64,000 bases of DNA. Origin: Ochrobactrum teleogrylli (GTDB lineage Bacteria; Pseudomonadota; Alphaproteobacteria; Rhizobiales; Rhizobiaceae). Position 1 is the first letter of the stretch; each line of letters begins with the position of its first letter. Below are positions 27,686 to 37,610 of this stretch, piece by piece. Where the stretch lies: contig NZ_VEWL01000004.1 of the NCBI RefSeq assembly GCF_006376685.1, forward strand, positions 248,001 through 312,000, written 5' to 3'. The notes beneath the pieces are model-generated. The model saw only the letters and a list, made by a program, of their open reading frames with translations, was not told where the DNA came from and made no database searches. The position numbers and the translations under genes are program-made.

Positions 27686-29793
27686 CAGAAGCGATAGCGT
27701 AGGCTGCCGAATATCTGGCGGCCTTCCTGCTGGTAGCAATAGCCAGCGGTGCAGACCGGATCGCGATTGTCGAAGATGTTCTTCGCATTCACTTGCAGCT
27801 GCATGCCGTCGAGCTTCGGATTGCGATAGCTGAAGTCATAGGACAGCGCCGCATCCACCATGACACGCGAGTCGTTCTTGAAGGTGTTTTCGTCATCGCC
27901 ATAGCTGGAGCTGACATAGCGCACACCGGAGCCAAAACCGAGGCCAGCCAGCACGCCGTTCTCGATCTTGTAATTGCCCCACAGCGACAGCACGTCATTG
28001 GGCGTGCCGGAAAGCTCGTTGCCTTCCGTACCTTCGGTGCCGCCTTCGATCTTCACGCGCAGATGGGTGTAGGACGCGATGATGCCGAGACCGTTATCGA
28101 GCGTGGCATTGGCTTCCAGTTCGAAGCCACGCGAGTTGAGATCGAGCTGGCGCTGCTTGTTGCGATCCGCCGAGGCGACGAGGACGACACCGTCTTCCTG
28201 ATCGATATCGAAGAAAGCGGCACTCACTACGGCATTATAGCCGGGGATTTCGTATTTGACGCCGATTTCCTTTTGCGTGGCGATGGTCGGCTTGGCGACA
28301 TGTTTGTCGTCGCTGGCGATATCGTCATAGACGAAGCCGATATTGGGCGAGAACGAGGTGGAATAGTTCACATAGGGGATGAAGCCCCATTCCGTCTTGT
28401 AGGCTGCGCCGACGCGACCGGAGAAGGCGCTGTCCTTCTGTTCGCTTTCCGAATAATCCACATCGGTGGTGTTGGTTTTCACCCAGTCATAACGGCCGCT
28501 GCCGAACAGGGTGAAATTATCCCATTCGATCTGGTCATGGGCATAAATGCCGACCTGATTCATCTTCTGCCCGCCATAATAGGGCACGTCCTGGGCCCGC
28601 ATGTCCTCGACGGACACATAGGACAGGCCGCTATAGGCGTTATAATCCGACCAGCCATAATCGATGCCAGCAATGGCCTTATGGGTCATCGGGCCGGTGT
28701 CGAAATCGAACTGCGCCATCGTATCGACGACGAAATTCTTCATCCGCTCGGTGTAATGGCCCCAGTAGCGTGACAGGTCTGTGCTGCCTGCTGTCGTGTA
28801 ATGGCCGCTATATTCGAGATCGGCATCGACATCGCTGTAACGCAGGTTCTGGCGGATGGTCAGCAGGTCGTTGAAGCGATGTTCGAACTCATAGCCGATG
28901 CGGCCCTGGTGCTGAACGAAGTCGTTATAGGCAGGGTCGCCCTCATAAATATCCGAAACCTCGCCATAGGACGGATTGTAGAAGGCCGCCGTTCCACCGG
29001 TCTTGGAGCGGGAAAACTCGCTTAGAACCGTGAATTTCGTGTCTTCGTCCGGCTTCAGCGTGAAGGCTGGCGCGATGTAATATTTGTCGTCGGGATAGCC
29101 GGGCAGTTCGGTATCGCTTATGCGGCCAAGGCCGGTGATGCGATAGAGGAAGGTCTTCTCGTCATTGGCGGGGCCGGATACGTCGAAGGCAGCCTGATAC
29201 CGATTATGATTGCCGAACAGCAATTCCACTTCGCGGAAATCTTCGTCCTTCGGGCGCTTTGTGACGACATTGACGATGCCGCCGGGGCCGCTGACGCCAT
29301 AGAGCGACGAGGCCGGGCCTTTCAGCACCGTGATACCTTCAATGCCGTAAGGTTCCGCCTTCAGCCATGCGGAAGGGCCGTTCATGACGCGGAGGCCGTC
29401 GCGGAACATGCCGTTATAATATGCGGGAAAACCGCGCAGGTAGAACGCGTCATAGCGCGTATCGAAACCGTAATTGTTGGGATTGGCGCTTGCCGTATAG
29501 CTCAGCGCATCGTTGAGCGTGTTCGGCTTCTGGTCTTCCATCTGGCGCTGCGTGATGACGGAAATCGACTGCGGAATCCGGGCGATTTCCGTGTCGATCT
29601 TGGTGCCGTCGCGATCCTTCTTGGCGACATAGCCATCCTGCACCAGCGTATCGTTGCTCTGAGACTCGATGGTCACGGTGTTGAGCACCAGAGGCTGCGA
29701 GGCGTCCTGCGCAAAAACGATGGCAGTGGAGGCGAGAAGGGTGGAACTGGCGAGTGCAAAGCGTAGCGGGAGGCGGAGAGCAGGAGTCGGCAT
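27685..29793 (-). CDS. TonB-dependent siderophore receptor
   Basis: A 702-residue outer-membrane receptor. It has a signal peptide (about residues 1-27, ending FAQ), a TonB-box-like [11 protein letters not shown], plug motifs ([51 protein letters not shown]) and a barrel that ends with Phe (SLRYRF). It resembles FhuA/FpvA/rhizobactin-type receptors. The ATG at 29793 has GAGGGA upstream. It is translationally coupled to the MFS permease and preceded by a palindromic IRO-like box. The siderophore is unknown. Confidence 0.9.
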   Translation of the reverse strand: MPTPALRLPLRFALASSTLLASTAIVFAQDASQPLVLNTVTIESQSNDTLVQDGYVAKKDRDGTKIDTEIARIPQSISVITQRQMEDQKPNTLNDALSYTASANPNNYGFDTRYDAFYLRGFPAYYNGMFRDGLRVMNGPSAWLKAEPYGIEGITVLKGPASSLYGVSGPGGIVNVVTKRPKDEDFREVELLFGNHNRYQAAFDVSGPANDEKTFLYRITGLGRISDTELPGYPDDKYYIAPAFTLKPDEDTKFTVLSEFSRSKTGGTAAFYNPSYGEVSDIYEGDPAYNDFVQHQGRIGYEFEHRFNDLLTIRQNLRYSDVDADLEYSGHYTTAGSTDLSRYWGHYTERMKNFVVDTMAQFDFDTGPMTHKAIAGIDYGWSDYNAYSGLSYVSVEDMRAQDVPYYGGQKMNQVGIYAHDQIEWDNFTLFGSGRYDWVKTNTTDVDYSESEQKDSAFSGRVGAAYKTEWGFIPYVNYSTSFSPNIGFVYDDIASDDKHVAKPTIATQKEIGVKYEIPGYNAVVSAAFFDIDQEDGVVLVASADRNKQRQLDLNSRGFELEANATLDNGLGIIASYTHLRVKIEGGTEGTEGNELSGTPNDVLSLWGNYKIENGVLAGLGFGSGVRYVSSSYGDDENTFKNDSRVMVDAALSYDFSYRNPKLDGMQLQVNAKNIFDNRDPVCTAGYCYQQEGRQIFGSLRYRF

Positions 29794-30111
29794 GGATGTC
29801 CCTCGAACAACGATCTTGCGTCGCTCGGCTCCCCCGATCCGGCGATGCAAATTTGAGTATGAGACTCCACTATAAAATTGACTCTAAAAGTCAACTATAA
29901 GCAGTTCATTAAATTAGCTCTCAATGATATTGCGCTGCGGCTTGCGATTTTTCTGCAACAGATGGGCGCTGCGGCGTGCCCTTTGGCGTCAGCGATTGCG
30001 AAATTGCGGCGGGCGCTTTTCGGCACTGGGAGAGATGCTGATGAAGCTGACTGCCCCGGAACAGCAAGCGCTTCGAGGGCAGGTTGAGCCCTCAAAGCAT
30101 GAGTGGGACGC
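29794..30111. other. Promoter region of the receptor-permease operon
   Basis: About 320 bp without a gene. It holds the palindrome at 29878-29894 and, further right, the short 3' trailer of the isomerase gene. The rest shows nothing I can name. Confidence 0.5.
29878..29894. promoter_or_regulatory. IRO-like palindrome upstream of TonB receptor
   Basis: TTGACT and AGTCAA are perfect inverted arms separated by CTAAA. The core TGACTCTAAAAGTCA fits the TGA-N9-TCA iron-responsive operator of RirA. On the minus strand one arm reads TTGACT and could be the -35 hexamer. It lies 85 bp upstream of the receptor start, the right place for an iron repressor. Confidence 0.6.
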
Positions 30112-30930
30112 TTATCGCGCCAGACCTGCATCCTTCAGGAACTTGACCGATGGCATGATCTTGTTCTTGTCGCGCAGTTCGAGGATCAGGCGCGGATTGC
30201 TTTCGAGTTCAGCCAGAGCCGCGAAAACGCCATGCCAGCGGATGGTGCCTTCGCCGATGCCCCAATGACGATCCGCATGGCCGTCCGCGTCCTGCAAATG
30301 AACATGCTGCAGGCGGTTGCCCGCACGACGGATGAAGTAATCGACCGGATGCGCGCCCAGCGAACCATAGGTGAAATGGGCATGGCCGGTATCGACCGAA
30401 ACGGCGACCGATGACGACTGGAAGCTGTCGGCGAGCAGGCAGCGGGCATCGGTATCGATATCCTCGATATTTTCGATCACCAGCGTGCAGCCGATTTCTT
30501 CGGCGCGGTTGACGACCGGCGCCAGCGTTTCATGGGCGTAGTCGATAATCTGCTGGCCGCTTTCGACAAAATTGTCGAGATTGTTATAGGTCCAGAAATT
30601 ATAAGGGCTGTGGATCACCATCTGCGTGGCGCCGATGAATTCGCAAACCTCCAGTCCCTGAAGATAGCGCTGGGTGACGATCTTGCGAATGTCTTCATCC
30701 TGATTGGAGAAGTTGAGACCCCAGAATGGACCATGAATGCCGAGGCGGCCCTTATAACCGTTGAGCAGAGTCTTGATGCGGCTTGCAGGCGTCTTCCAGT
30801 CGGCCTTCAGGAGAGCGACATGGACAAAATCCTGGATCTCCAGATCGCGGTTTTCCGACAGGATGAAATCGAGATTTTCTTCGAGATAGGACAGCGGCAC
30901 GGCTGCGCCGAGAAGCGGCAGGTCGGACAT
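30112..30930 (-). CDS. Sugar phosphate isomerase/epimerase-like TIM-barrel protein
   Basis: A 272-residue protein of the xylose isomerase-like/AP endonuclease 2 superfamily. Metal-site motifs occur in order: GIHGPFW, VIHSPYN, VIENIED, VDTGHAH, HVHLQDADGHADRH and LELRD. These proteins isomerise or epimerise sugars or cut phosphodiester-type substrates; the exact reaction cannot be told. The start is ATG at 30930 (AGGA upstream), with an upstream ATG at 30960 possible. It is the last gene of a minus-strand operon with a GDPD and a peptide-family ABC transporter. Confidence 0.78.
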   Translation of the reverse strand: MSDLPLLGAAVPLSYLEENLDFILSENRDLEIQDFVHVALLKADWKTPASRIKTLLNGYKGRLGIHGPFWGLNFSNQDEDIRKIVTQRYLQGLEVCEFIGATQMVIHSPYNFWTYNNLDNFVESGQQIIDYAHETLAPVVNRAEEIGCTLVIENIEDIDTDARCLLADSFQSSSVAVSVDTGHAHFTYGSLGAHPVDYFIRRAGNRLQHVHLQDADGHADRHWGIGEGTIRWHGVFAALAELESNPRLILELRDKNKIMPSVKFLKDAGLAR

Positions 30931-31025
30931 AATCAATTTCCTGGATTGACCGGATGGCATGGGATGAAAGCGGTTCTGCCTCGCCTCCGGACTAAAGTGC
31001 AGGCAGAGCCGTTATTGTATGACTT

Positions 31026-31793
31026 TCAGGCTGCGGCTTCAGCCAGCGCCAGACGCGACGCGATCACCAGATCGGGGCTATCGGAGGTGATGTAGGCAAC
31101 ATCGCGCTCCATCCAGCGGTCGATCAGCGCGCGGTCGTTGAGCGTCCAGACGCCAAGGCGGTCATTGGGAAACAGCGACGTGATGCGGTCGAATTCGGCT
31201 TCGAACAATTCGTGATGCACGCCGACATAACGGACCAGAGGTTCCACGCTGCGAAAGAAGTTTTCCAGCCCGCCATTGCGTTCCACCCATTGCGCGTTGA
31301 GCGAAATCAGCCGGTCGATTTCTGGCGCAACTTCCGCACAGCGTTCGACGACACTGCGGTCGAAGGAGTGCAGCACCACATGGTCGCCAATATTGCGGGC
31401 GCGGATGATTTCGACGGCCTTTTCCACGAGACCTTCATAGGGCTTACCGTCGGCATCGGATTTTAGCTCGATATAGAGATGCACGTCCGGGCGCGTTGCG
31501 AGAACGTCCAGCACTTCCTCAAAGGTCGGGATGTGATCGCTTGTGACGGTGCCCTGTTCGTTTTTCAGTCGGACAGCACGGCGACCGGCATCGTCGAGCG
31601 CGCGCACATTGCCGGAACCGGTGGTGGTGCGGTCGAGCGATGCGTCATGAATGACGAGTATCTGCCCCGCATCGCTCAGGTGAAGATCGAACTCGACGCT
31701 GTCGATTTCGAGAGCCAGAACGTTGCGAAAGCCGGTGAGCGAGTTTTCCGCCCACAGATTGCGCGCGCCGCGATGGGCCATGATCTTTTTCAT
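31026..31793 (-). CDS. Glycerophosphodiester phosphodiesterase
   Basis: A 255-residue GDPD-family enzyme that splits glycerophosphodiesters into glycerol 3-phosphate and an alcohol. The N-terminal catalytic block is intact (AHRGARNLWAENSLTGF, then VEFDLHLSDAGQILVIHD), as is the later YIELKSD. No signal peptide is seen, so it acts in the cytoplasm. The ATG at 31793 lies 11 nt after the stop of the permease gene, with AGGA upstream. The operon context suggests its substrate is imported by the adjacent ABC transporter. Confidence 0.88.
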   Translation of the reverse strand: MKKIMAHRGARNLWAENSLTGFRNVLALEIDSVEFDLHLSDAGQILVIHDASLDRTTTGSGNVRALDDAGRRAVRLKNEQGTVTSDHIPTFEEVLDVLATRPDVHLYIELKSDADGKPYEGLVEKAVEIIRARNIGDHVVLHSFDRSVVERCAEVAPEIDRLISLNAQWVERNGGLENFFRSVEPLVRYVGVHHELFEAEFDRITSLFPNDRLGVWTLNDRALIDRWMERDVAYITSDSPDLVIASRLALAEAAA

Positions 31794-31804
31794 GTCTGTA
31801 TGTC

Positions 31805-32680
31805 CTATTGAACGGTTGGGTCGAGCTTGTCGCGAAGCCAGTCCCCGAGAAGAGAAATCGAAAGTGTGGTGAGAACGATCACCAGCGCCGGAGCCAGCAT
31901 TATCCATGGCGCGCGTGTCAGATATTCGCGCGCGAACCCAACCATGTTGCCGAGCGATGATTCCGGCGGCTGAACGCCGAGACCAAGGAAGGAAAGGCCG
32001 GATTCCATCAGGATGATTTCCGGGAATGTCAGCGTCATCGAGACGATCAGCGTCGAGGCGACATTGGGCAGGATGTGGCGGAAATAAACGCGGAACGGTG
32101 TTGCGCCAAGCTGCACCACGGCGCTGGCATAGCCCTGCGCTCCGGCGGAAATGGCAAGGCCGCGCGCGATGCGGGCATAACGCTCCCAGCCGTAGAAACC
32201 CATCAGGCCGATCAGCAGCGGCATGGAATTGCCGAAGAAGGCGAGCACTGCAAGCGCCAGAACCATAAAGGGCAGGGCGGCCTGAAAATCGGCCAGCATC
32301 AACACGATATGTTCGACCCAGCCGCGAAAGCGGGCGGCAAGAAAACCCAGTAAGGTGCCGAAGACGGCAGAAAGGATCGTCGCGCCAAAGGCGATGACCA
32401 GCGACACGCGGATCGACTGTATCAGCCGCGAATAGACATCGCGGCCCAACTCGTCGGTGCCGAGCCAGTGTCCCGGTGATCCCACCGGAACAAGCCGCGC
32501 CATCAGGTCCATCTTGGTGATGGAATAGGGCCGCAGATAATCCGCGAAGATCACGACGAACAGCATCAGCGCGAGCCAGAAACAGGCAAAGGCGACGCTC
32601 ATCGGCATGGAGGTGCGTAGGCGAGTGATGAGCGCGGGCGCCTTGACGGCGGGGGCAGGGATAAGGGCGGTATCGGTCAT
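31805..32680 (-). CDS. Peptide/nickel-family ABC transporter permease, DppC type
   Basis: A 291-residue permease of the OppC/DppC family. After the first span (SVAFACFWLALMLFVVIFA) comes the DppC landmark GTDELGRDVYSRLI, and the C-terminal part has ESGLSFLGLGVQPPESSLGNM. The ATG at 32680 is preceded by GGTGG; the extension to 32749 overlaps the dppB-like gene and is not needed. It pairs with the DppB-type gene 10 bp upstream. Confidence 0.9.
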   Translation of the reverse strand: MTDTALIPAPAVKAPALITRLRTSMPMSVAFACFWLALMLFVVIFADYLRPYSITKMDLMARLVPVGSPGHWLGTDELGRDVYSRLIQSIRVSLVIAFGATILSAVFGTLLGFLAARFRGWVEHIVLMLADFQAALPFMVLALAVLAFFGNSMPLLIGLMGFYGWERYARIARGLAISAGAQGYASAVVQLGATPFRVYFRHILPNVASTLIVSMTLTFPEIILMESGLSFLGLGVQPPESSLGNMVGFAREYLTRAPWIMLAPALVIVLTTLSISLLGDWLRDKLDPTVQ

Positions 32681-32690
32681 TGTGTCCACC

Positions 32691-33617
32691 TCAATGCGCG
32701 GCTTTGGTGCGCAGGCGCGGGTCGAGAACGCCATAGAGCACATCGACAACGAGATTGGAGATCACCATGCAGCTCGCGATAATCAGCAGCAGGCATTGCA
32801 CCACGGCGAGGTCGCGATTGGCGACTGAGACCACCAGAAGGCGGCCAATGCCGGGCCATGAGAAGATGGTTTCGACCACCACCGCCCCGGCGATCAGCGC
32901 GCCCACCATGAAGCCCACGATGGTGACAATCGGCACGGACGCATTGGGTAAAGCGTGTTTCCACACCACATCGTTCCAGCTGATGCCTTTGGCCGATGCC
33001 GTGCGGATATAGGGCTGTCCCAGCACTTCGATCATGGCCGAGCGTGAGAAGCGTGCCAGAACGGCCGTCCCGCCAATGGCGATGGTGAGGGTTGGCAGAA
33101 TACCGTGGACCCATGTGTCGCTGCCGCCGGACGGCAATACGCCGAGCTGTACCGAGAAGATCAGCACCAGCACGAGGCCAAGCACGAAAGATGGCACGGT
33201 GAAGCCGAGGATCGACAGGGTGATGACGCCACGGTCAGCGATGCCCTGACGGTGCAGCGCAGCATAGACACCCGCCGGAATGCCGAGGCAAAGCTTGATG
33301 ATCAGCGCTGGAATGGTGATCTGGAGCGTGGCAGGCACACGTTGCAGCACCAGATCGATAGCTGGCGCCTTGTCGCGCATCGATATACCGAAATCGAAGC
33401 TCAATATGCCTTTGAGATAGGACAGATATTGCAGCCAGATGGGATCATCGAGGCCCCAAGCCTTGCGGAAGGCATCGATGGATTCCTGCGGCGCATCGGG
33501 ACCAAGCATGATCTGCGCCGGATCGCCAGACAGGCGCAGCACCACGAAGGCAAAGGTCATCACCAGAAAGACGGTGATCAGCGCACGGAAGAAGCGGGAG
33601 GCGATGAAAGTAAGCAT
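32691..33617 (-). CDS. Peptide/nickel-family ABC transporter permease, DppB type
   Basis: A 308-residue permease of the OppB/DppB family. It starts MLTFIASRFFRALITVFLVM and contains the family segments LRLSGDPAQIMLGPDAP, RFSRSAMIEVLGQPYIRTAS and KHALPNASVPIVTIVGF. The ATG at 33617 has GAGGC upstream. It is 7 bp after the DppF-type ATPase gene and 10 bp before the DppC-type permease. Confidence 0.9.
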   Translation of the reverse strand: MLTFIASRFFRALITVFLVMTFAFVVLRLSGDPAQIMLGPDAPQESIDAFRKAWGLDDPIWLQYLSYLKGILSFDFGISMRDKAPAIDLVLQRVPATLQITIPALIIKLCLGIPAGVYAALHRQGIADRGVITLSILGFTVPSFVLGLVLVLIFSVQLGVLPSGGSDTWVHGILPTLTIAIGGTAVLARFSRSAMIEVLGQPYIRTASAKGISWNDVVWKHALPNASVPIVTIVGFMVGALIAGAVVVETIFSWPGIGRLLVVSVANRDLAVVQCLLLIIASCMVISNLVVDVLYGVLDPRLRTKAAH

Positions 33618-33624
33618 GGGTGCC

Positions 33625-34599
33625 TCACGCAGCACTTTTTGCCGGCTCAACGAAGTGACAAGCCGTGCGCCGGTCAAAGCCGGTCGATTCCAGATCGGGC
33701 ATCGTCGTCGGGCATTGAAAGCCCGCTACCGGACACCGGGGATGAAACACGCAGCCGCTCGGACGGTTTGCAGGGTTTGGCGGTTCACCTTTGAGGATCA
33801 TGCGCTGGTTGAATTTCTTGCCCGGAATGGGAACCGAAGACACCAGCGCCCTGGTATAGGGGTGCTGCGGTGTTTCGAAAATCACGCCCGAGCTGGCCTC
33901 TTCAACAATCTTGCCGAGATACATGACGGCGACGCGGTCGCAGATGTTGCGCACGACTTTCAGGTCGTGGCTGATGAACACCATGGCGATGCCGTGTTTT
34001 TCCTGAAGGTCGCGCAGCAGATTGACCACCTGCGCCTGAATGGAAACATCAAGTGCGGAAACCGGCTCGTCGCAGACCAGCAGCCTTGGGCTGGTCGCAA
34101 GGGCGCGGGCGATGATGACGCGCTGGCGCTGGCCGCCGGATAGTTCATGCGGATAGCGCTCGCCCTGATCGCGGCGCAGTCCCACCGATTGCATCAGCTC
34201 GCCGACACGTTCTTTCAGTTCCGCGCCAGAGGCGATCCCGTGAATTTGCAGCGGCTCGCCGATCTGTGCCGCAATCGGCAGGCGGCGATCAAGTGCCGCC
34301 AGCGGGTCCTGAAAGACAAGCTGCATCTGTGCCCGCAGTTTGCGCCATTCGGCTGTGTGGCGGCGGGGCAAGGGCTTGCCGTCGAAAAGAACCTCGCCTT
34401 CGGTGGCGTCGTCAATGCCAAGCAGCATGCGTCCAAGCGTGGACTTGCCGCAGCCGGATTCGCCGACAATGCCAAGCGTTTCGCCCGGCTGGACACGCAG
34501 GCTGACACCATCCACCGCCTTGACCGGATCGGCCTTTTTGAAAAGGCCGTCGCTTCGGTAAACCCGAACCAGATTGTTTGCTTCGAGCAGGAAACTCAT
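33625..34599 (-). CDS. Peptide-family ABC transporter ATP-binding protein, DppF type
   Basis: A 324-residue ATPase with Walker [10 protein letters not shown] at about residues 46-54, Q-loop [12 protein letters not shown], signature LSGGQRQR and Walker [13 protein letters not shown]. The C-terminal oligopeptide-ABC domain carries the cysteine-containing stretch [15 protein letters not shown], typical of OppF/DppF. It overlaps the DppD-type gene by 4 nt (ATGA), so the two ATPases are translationally coupled. Confidence 0.9.
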   Translation of the reverse strand: MSFLLEANNLVRVYRSDGLFKKADPVKAVDGVSLRVQPGETLGIVGESGCGKSTLGRMLLGIDDATEGEVLFDGKPLPRRHTAEWRKLRAQMQLVFQDPLAALDRRLPIAAQIGEPLQIHGIASGAELKERVGELMQSVGLRRDQGERYPHELSGGQRQRVIIARALATSPRLLVCDEPVSALDVSIQAQVVNLLRDLQEKHGIAMVFISHDLKVVRNICDRVAVMYLGKIVEEASSGVIFETPQHPYTRALVSSVPIPGKKFNQRMILKGEPPNPANRPSGCVFHPRCPVAGFQCPTTMPDLESTGFDRRTACHFVEPAKSAA

Positions 34600-35600
34600 G
34601 CCAGAGCGCCTTCCGTCGGGATAGTACGGTTGTGATAGAGATGCGATGCCGCGCTTTCGCTATGGGGGTGGAAACAGGCCACCTTCTGGCCGTTGCGCAT
34701 CTGCAAATCGGGAATTGCGCTCGTGCATGTTTCGCTGGTTTGCGAACAGCGCGGCGCGAAGGCGCAGCCTGTCGGCAGATTGCGCGGGTCGGGCACGGTG
34801 CCGGGTATGGCGCGCAACCTTTCGCGCCCGCCGTCAAGGCGCGGGATGGCTTCGAACAAGCCGCGCGTATAGGGATGCTGCGGCCTGTCGAACAGTTCGA
34901 CGGTCGTGCCACTTTCCACGATGCGCCCGGCATACATGACGCAGACGCGTTCGCAAATCTGGCTGACCGCGCCGAGGTCGTGGCTGATGAAAACCACTGC
35001 CATGCCGGTTTCGCGGCGAATCTGATCCAGAAGATCAAGGATCTGCGCCTGAATGGTCACATCGAGCGCGGTGGTCGGCTCGTCGGCTATCAGCACATCG
35101 GGCTGACCGGCCAGCGCGATGGCGATCATCAGCCGCTGGCACTGCCCGCCGGAAAACTCGTGTGGATAGAGATTGAAACGACGGGCCGCATCGGGAATGC
35201 CGACGCGCTCCATCAGTTGGACCGCTTCGCTGCGCGCTGCCGTGTCTTTCAGTCCGCGATGCAGCGCCAGCGATTCAACGATCTGATGGCCGACTTTCTT
35301 GACGGGATTGAGCGACGAACTCGGGTCCTGAAAGATCATGGCGATGTGTCCGCCGCGAACGCTTTCCTTGACGGAGCGGGCGGAGCCGACCAGTTCCTGA
35401 CCGTCGACCTTGACCGAGCCGGAAACCGCCGCCTTGCCGGGGAGAAGCCCAAGCGCGGCAAGCCAGGTTACGGATTTTCCGCAGCCGGATTCTCCGACGA
35501 GGCCGAGCGTCTCGCCACGGTCTACATCGAGATCGATCCCGTGCAGAACCTGCACGCCGCTGAACGAGACCTTCAAGTCCCGGATGGAGACGAATGCCAC
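34596..35600 (-). CDS. Peptide-family ABC transporter ATP-binding protein, DppD type
   Basis: A 334-residue ATPase with Walker A GESGCGKS near residue 36, the Q-loop in IFQDPSSSLNP, signature SGGQCQR (a slight variant of LSGGQ, with Cys), and Walker B LIADEPTTALD. The C-terminal region CAFAPRCSQTSETC is the usual Cys-rich oligopeptide-transporter tail. I prefer GTG at 35600, which has AAGG 7 nt upstream; GTG at 35609 is the alternative. It follows the binding-protein gene after a hairpin. Confidence 0.88.
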   Translation of the reverse strand: MAFVSIRDLKVSFSGVQVLHGIDLDVDRGETLGLVGESGCGKSVTWLAALGLLPGKAAVSGSVKVDGQELVGSARSVKESVRGGHIAMIFQDPSSSLNPVKKVGHQIVESLALHRGLKDTAARSEAVQLMERVGIPDAARRFNLYPHEFSGGQCQRLMIAIALAGQPDVLIADEPTTALDVTIQAQILDLLDQIRRETGMAVVFISHDLGAVSQICERVCVMYAGRIVESGTTVELFDRPQHPYTRGLFEAIPRLDGGRERLRAIPGTVPDPRNLPTGCAFAPRCSQTSETCTSAIPDLQMRNGQKVACFHPHSESAASHLYHNRTIPTEGALA

Positions 35601-35627
35601 GGGCGGCACCTTTTCATTGAGAGCAAG

Positions 35628-35655
35628 AAGGCTGGCATAGTGAAATGCCAGCCTT
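35628..35655 (-). other. Intercistronic perfect hairpin after the peptide-family binding-protein gene
   Basis: AAGGCTGGCAT and ATGCCAGCCTT form an 11-bp perfect stem with a 6-nt loop, 10 bp after the binding-protein stop. No U-run follows on the minus strand, so it more likely stabilises the upstream message than ends it. Confidence 0.75.
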
Positions 35656-35665
35656 GGTCAGCGGA

Positions 35666-37294
35666 TCAGACGTTCCAGTTGGTGGAACGGAAATCCATGG
35701 CGAATGCCGGTGCGGCTTTCCAGTTCAGTTCCTTCTTCATGCCGGTGAAGACGGCATTCTGATGCAGAACATTGTAGGCCGGGTCTTCCCGCTCGCAGAT
35801 TTCCAGCATGCGCTTGATGGCCTTCTTGCGCTGGTCGCGGTCGGTGGATGTTTCCATGATGACCGACAGCTTGTTGACCTCGTCGTTCGACCAGTCCTTC
35901 TTCTGCTGCGCTTCGCCATTCGGGCCGAACTGGACCACCAGCGGCGTGATCGGATCGTTGATGTTGTTGGATGCGGACCAGTCGCGAACGCCCTTGACGC
36001 CTTCCGGGTCGTGAACCTGCGCCCAGTTTTCCTTCATCTCGATTTCGACATTGAGGCCCACCTGCTTCCACATTTCCACCAGAACCTGCGCCGTCGGAGT
36101 CTGGTTGGTGTAGTAGTTGTTCAGCAGACGGTAGGGGATGGCGTCGCCCTTATAGTTGGCCTGCTTGAGCAGATCGCGTGCCAGTTCCGGGTCGAATTTC
36201 GGCGGCTGCCAGTCGTCGATGAACATATCGAAGGTGCGGAAGCTCTCGAACTGCATGCCAGCCGGTACGACCGTCTGGCCGGCCCACAGCGCATCCACAA
36301 TCGCCTGACGATCGATCGAATGGGTCATGGCGCGGCGCACCAGCGGATTGCGCAGGATTTCGTTCTGCGTGTTGAAAACCGTGATGCGGTGGTTCCAGAT
36401 GGTCGAGCTCTGGATTTCGAGGCCCGGATTGGCAGTAACAGTGCTGATCTGGTCTGGCGGCAGGTCGCAGGCAAAATCATACTGGCCGGAGATGAGGCCG
36501 TTCACGCGGCTTGCAACTTCCGGCACTTCGACAAAGCGGATCTGCTGCAGCGGCGGCTGGCCACCCCAATATTCGTCATGGGCTTCAAGAACGAGTTCCA
36601 CATCCGGCTTATAATCGGCAACCTTGTAAGGTCCGGTCGTGACCGGCTTGCGCGCCCATTCGGCATAAGACTTGGATTCATCCCAGGCGCGCTTGTTGGC
36701 GATCTGCGAGCCGAAGGCATAGAGGCGGCCTTCCAGCGTCACATCCGGCGTCGCATTGTGGAAACGGACGGTATATTTGTCGACAGCTTCGACACCGCGC
36801 AGCGCGGGCCAGAGACGGCGCGAAATGCCCGGAATGGCGGCGGGCAATTCCTTGGCCGTCTGCGGTTTGAAATTGGCTTCGTAAAGCGTCTTGCCGCCAG
36901 CAGGCTCGGTGCCTGCAAAAAGGCGCTCGTCGGAGAAGGAGAAGACCACGTCTTCGGCGGTCAGCTCATCGCCATTGTGAAATTTCACGCCCTGACGCAG
37001 CTTCAGTTCGATGGTCTTGTCGTCCAGACGCTTCCATTCCGTGGCAAGGCCCGGAACCGGACCCTGATTGCCCATCCAGTCGCGCAGGATCAGGCCTTCC
37101 CACAGGTTCGGGAAGAACACGCGCTCGCCGACATTCGACTGTTCGTTCCAGATATCGAGCGTGTTGTTGTTGGTGATCTTCTGAACCGCGACGGTGACCG
37201 AGCGGCGCTGATTGGCGCGGACGACCCCCGGCATGATGAACGTGCCAGCGGCAGCGCCCATGAGACCCAAAGCGTGACGACGGTTGATAAGCAT
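35666..37294 (-). CDS. Peptide-family ABC transporter substrate-binding protein (SBP family 5)
   Basis: A 542-residue periplasmic protein of the DppA/OppA family. It begins with a twin-arginine-like signal (NRRHALGLMGAAAGTF, cut after VRA). The fold's typical blocks follow: LWEGLILRD, KLRQGVKFHNGDELTAEDVVFSF (read in parts) and NPLVRRAMTHSIDRQAIVDAL. The ATG at 37294 has GGGGA upstream. As first gene of an operon with two ATPases, two permeases, a GDPD and a TIM-barrel enzyme, it could bind a glycerophosphodiester or a phosphorylated sugar derivative rather than a peptide; this is inference from context. Confidence 0.88.
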   Translation of the reverse strand: MLINRRHALGLMGAAAGTFIMPGVVRANQRRSVTVAVQKITNNNTLDIWNEQSNVGERVFFPNLWEGLILRDWMGNQGPVPGLATEWKRLDDKTIELKLRQGVKFHNGDELTAEDVVFSFSDERLFAGTEPAGGKTLYEANFKPQTAKELPAAIPGISRRLWPALRGVEAVDKYTVRFHNATPDVTLEGRLYAFGSQIANKRAWDESKSYAEWARKPVTTGPYKVADYKPDVELVLEAHDEYWGGQPPLQQIRFVEVPEVASRVNGLISGQYDFACDLPPDQISTVTANPGLEIQSSTIWNHRITVFNTQNEILRNPLVRRAMTHSIDRQAIVDALWAGQTVVPAGMQFESFRTFDMFIDDWQPPKFDPELARDLLKQANYKGDAIPYRLLNNYYTNQTPTAQVLVEMWKQVGLNVEIEMKENWAQVHDPEGVKGVRDWSASNNINDPITPLVVQFGPNGEAQQKKDWSNDEVNKLSVIMETSTDRDQRKKAIKRMLEICEREDPAYNVLHQNAVFTGMKKELNWKAAPAFAMDFRSTNWNV

Positions 37295-37610
37295 GTTTTC
37301 CCCGTTCCGTAGCGGCCACGGAAATCCGCTGGCCAGACTAAAACTGAGGGCGGGGAATAGGCCTCAAATGTAACAGGCTTTTCTCAGTTTATTGAAGCTT
37401 TCTTGACGCTGTTGTGTGTATGTCAATACAAAAGCATATATATCTAGTTGTATATCGAATTTATTGCTTATTTATACGTGTGAAATCTTTTGTTGCAGGA
37501 TAGCGATTTATCGGGCCGCACATGGCCATGCTAAATTTTTTTCATCCCCGCTTTCCGCCGATCATGACCTGCCGTACCTTTCGCCTGCAATCTGATTTGA
37601 TCCGTGGGGT
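37295..37610. other. Divergent promoter region between ABC operon and urease cluster
   Basis: About 315 bp without a gene. The central part (37400-37500) is AT-rich and contains the small inverted repeat TGTATGTCAATACA at 37417-37430, a possible operator for the ABC operon. No recognisable urease promoter element stands out. Confidence 0.45.

Noticed and set aside
37450-37495. Another LacI-operator-like sequence (TACGTGTGAAATCT)
   Set aside because: It matches the two LacI elements only in the core, has no symmetrical partner arm, and no LacI gene is near.
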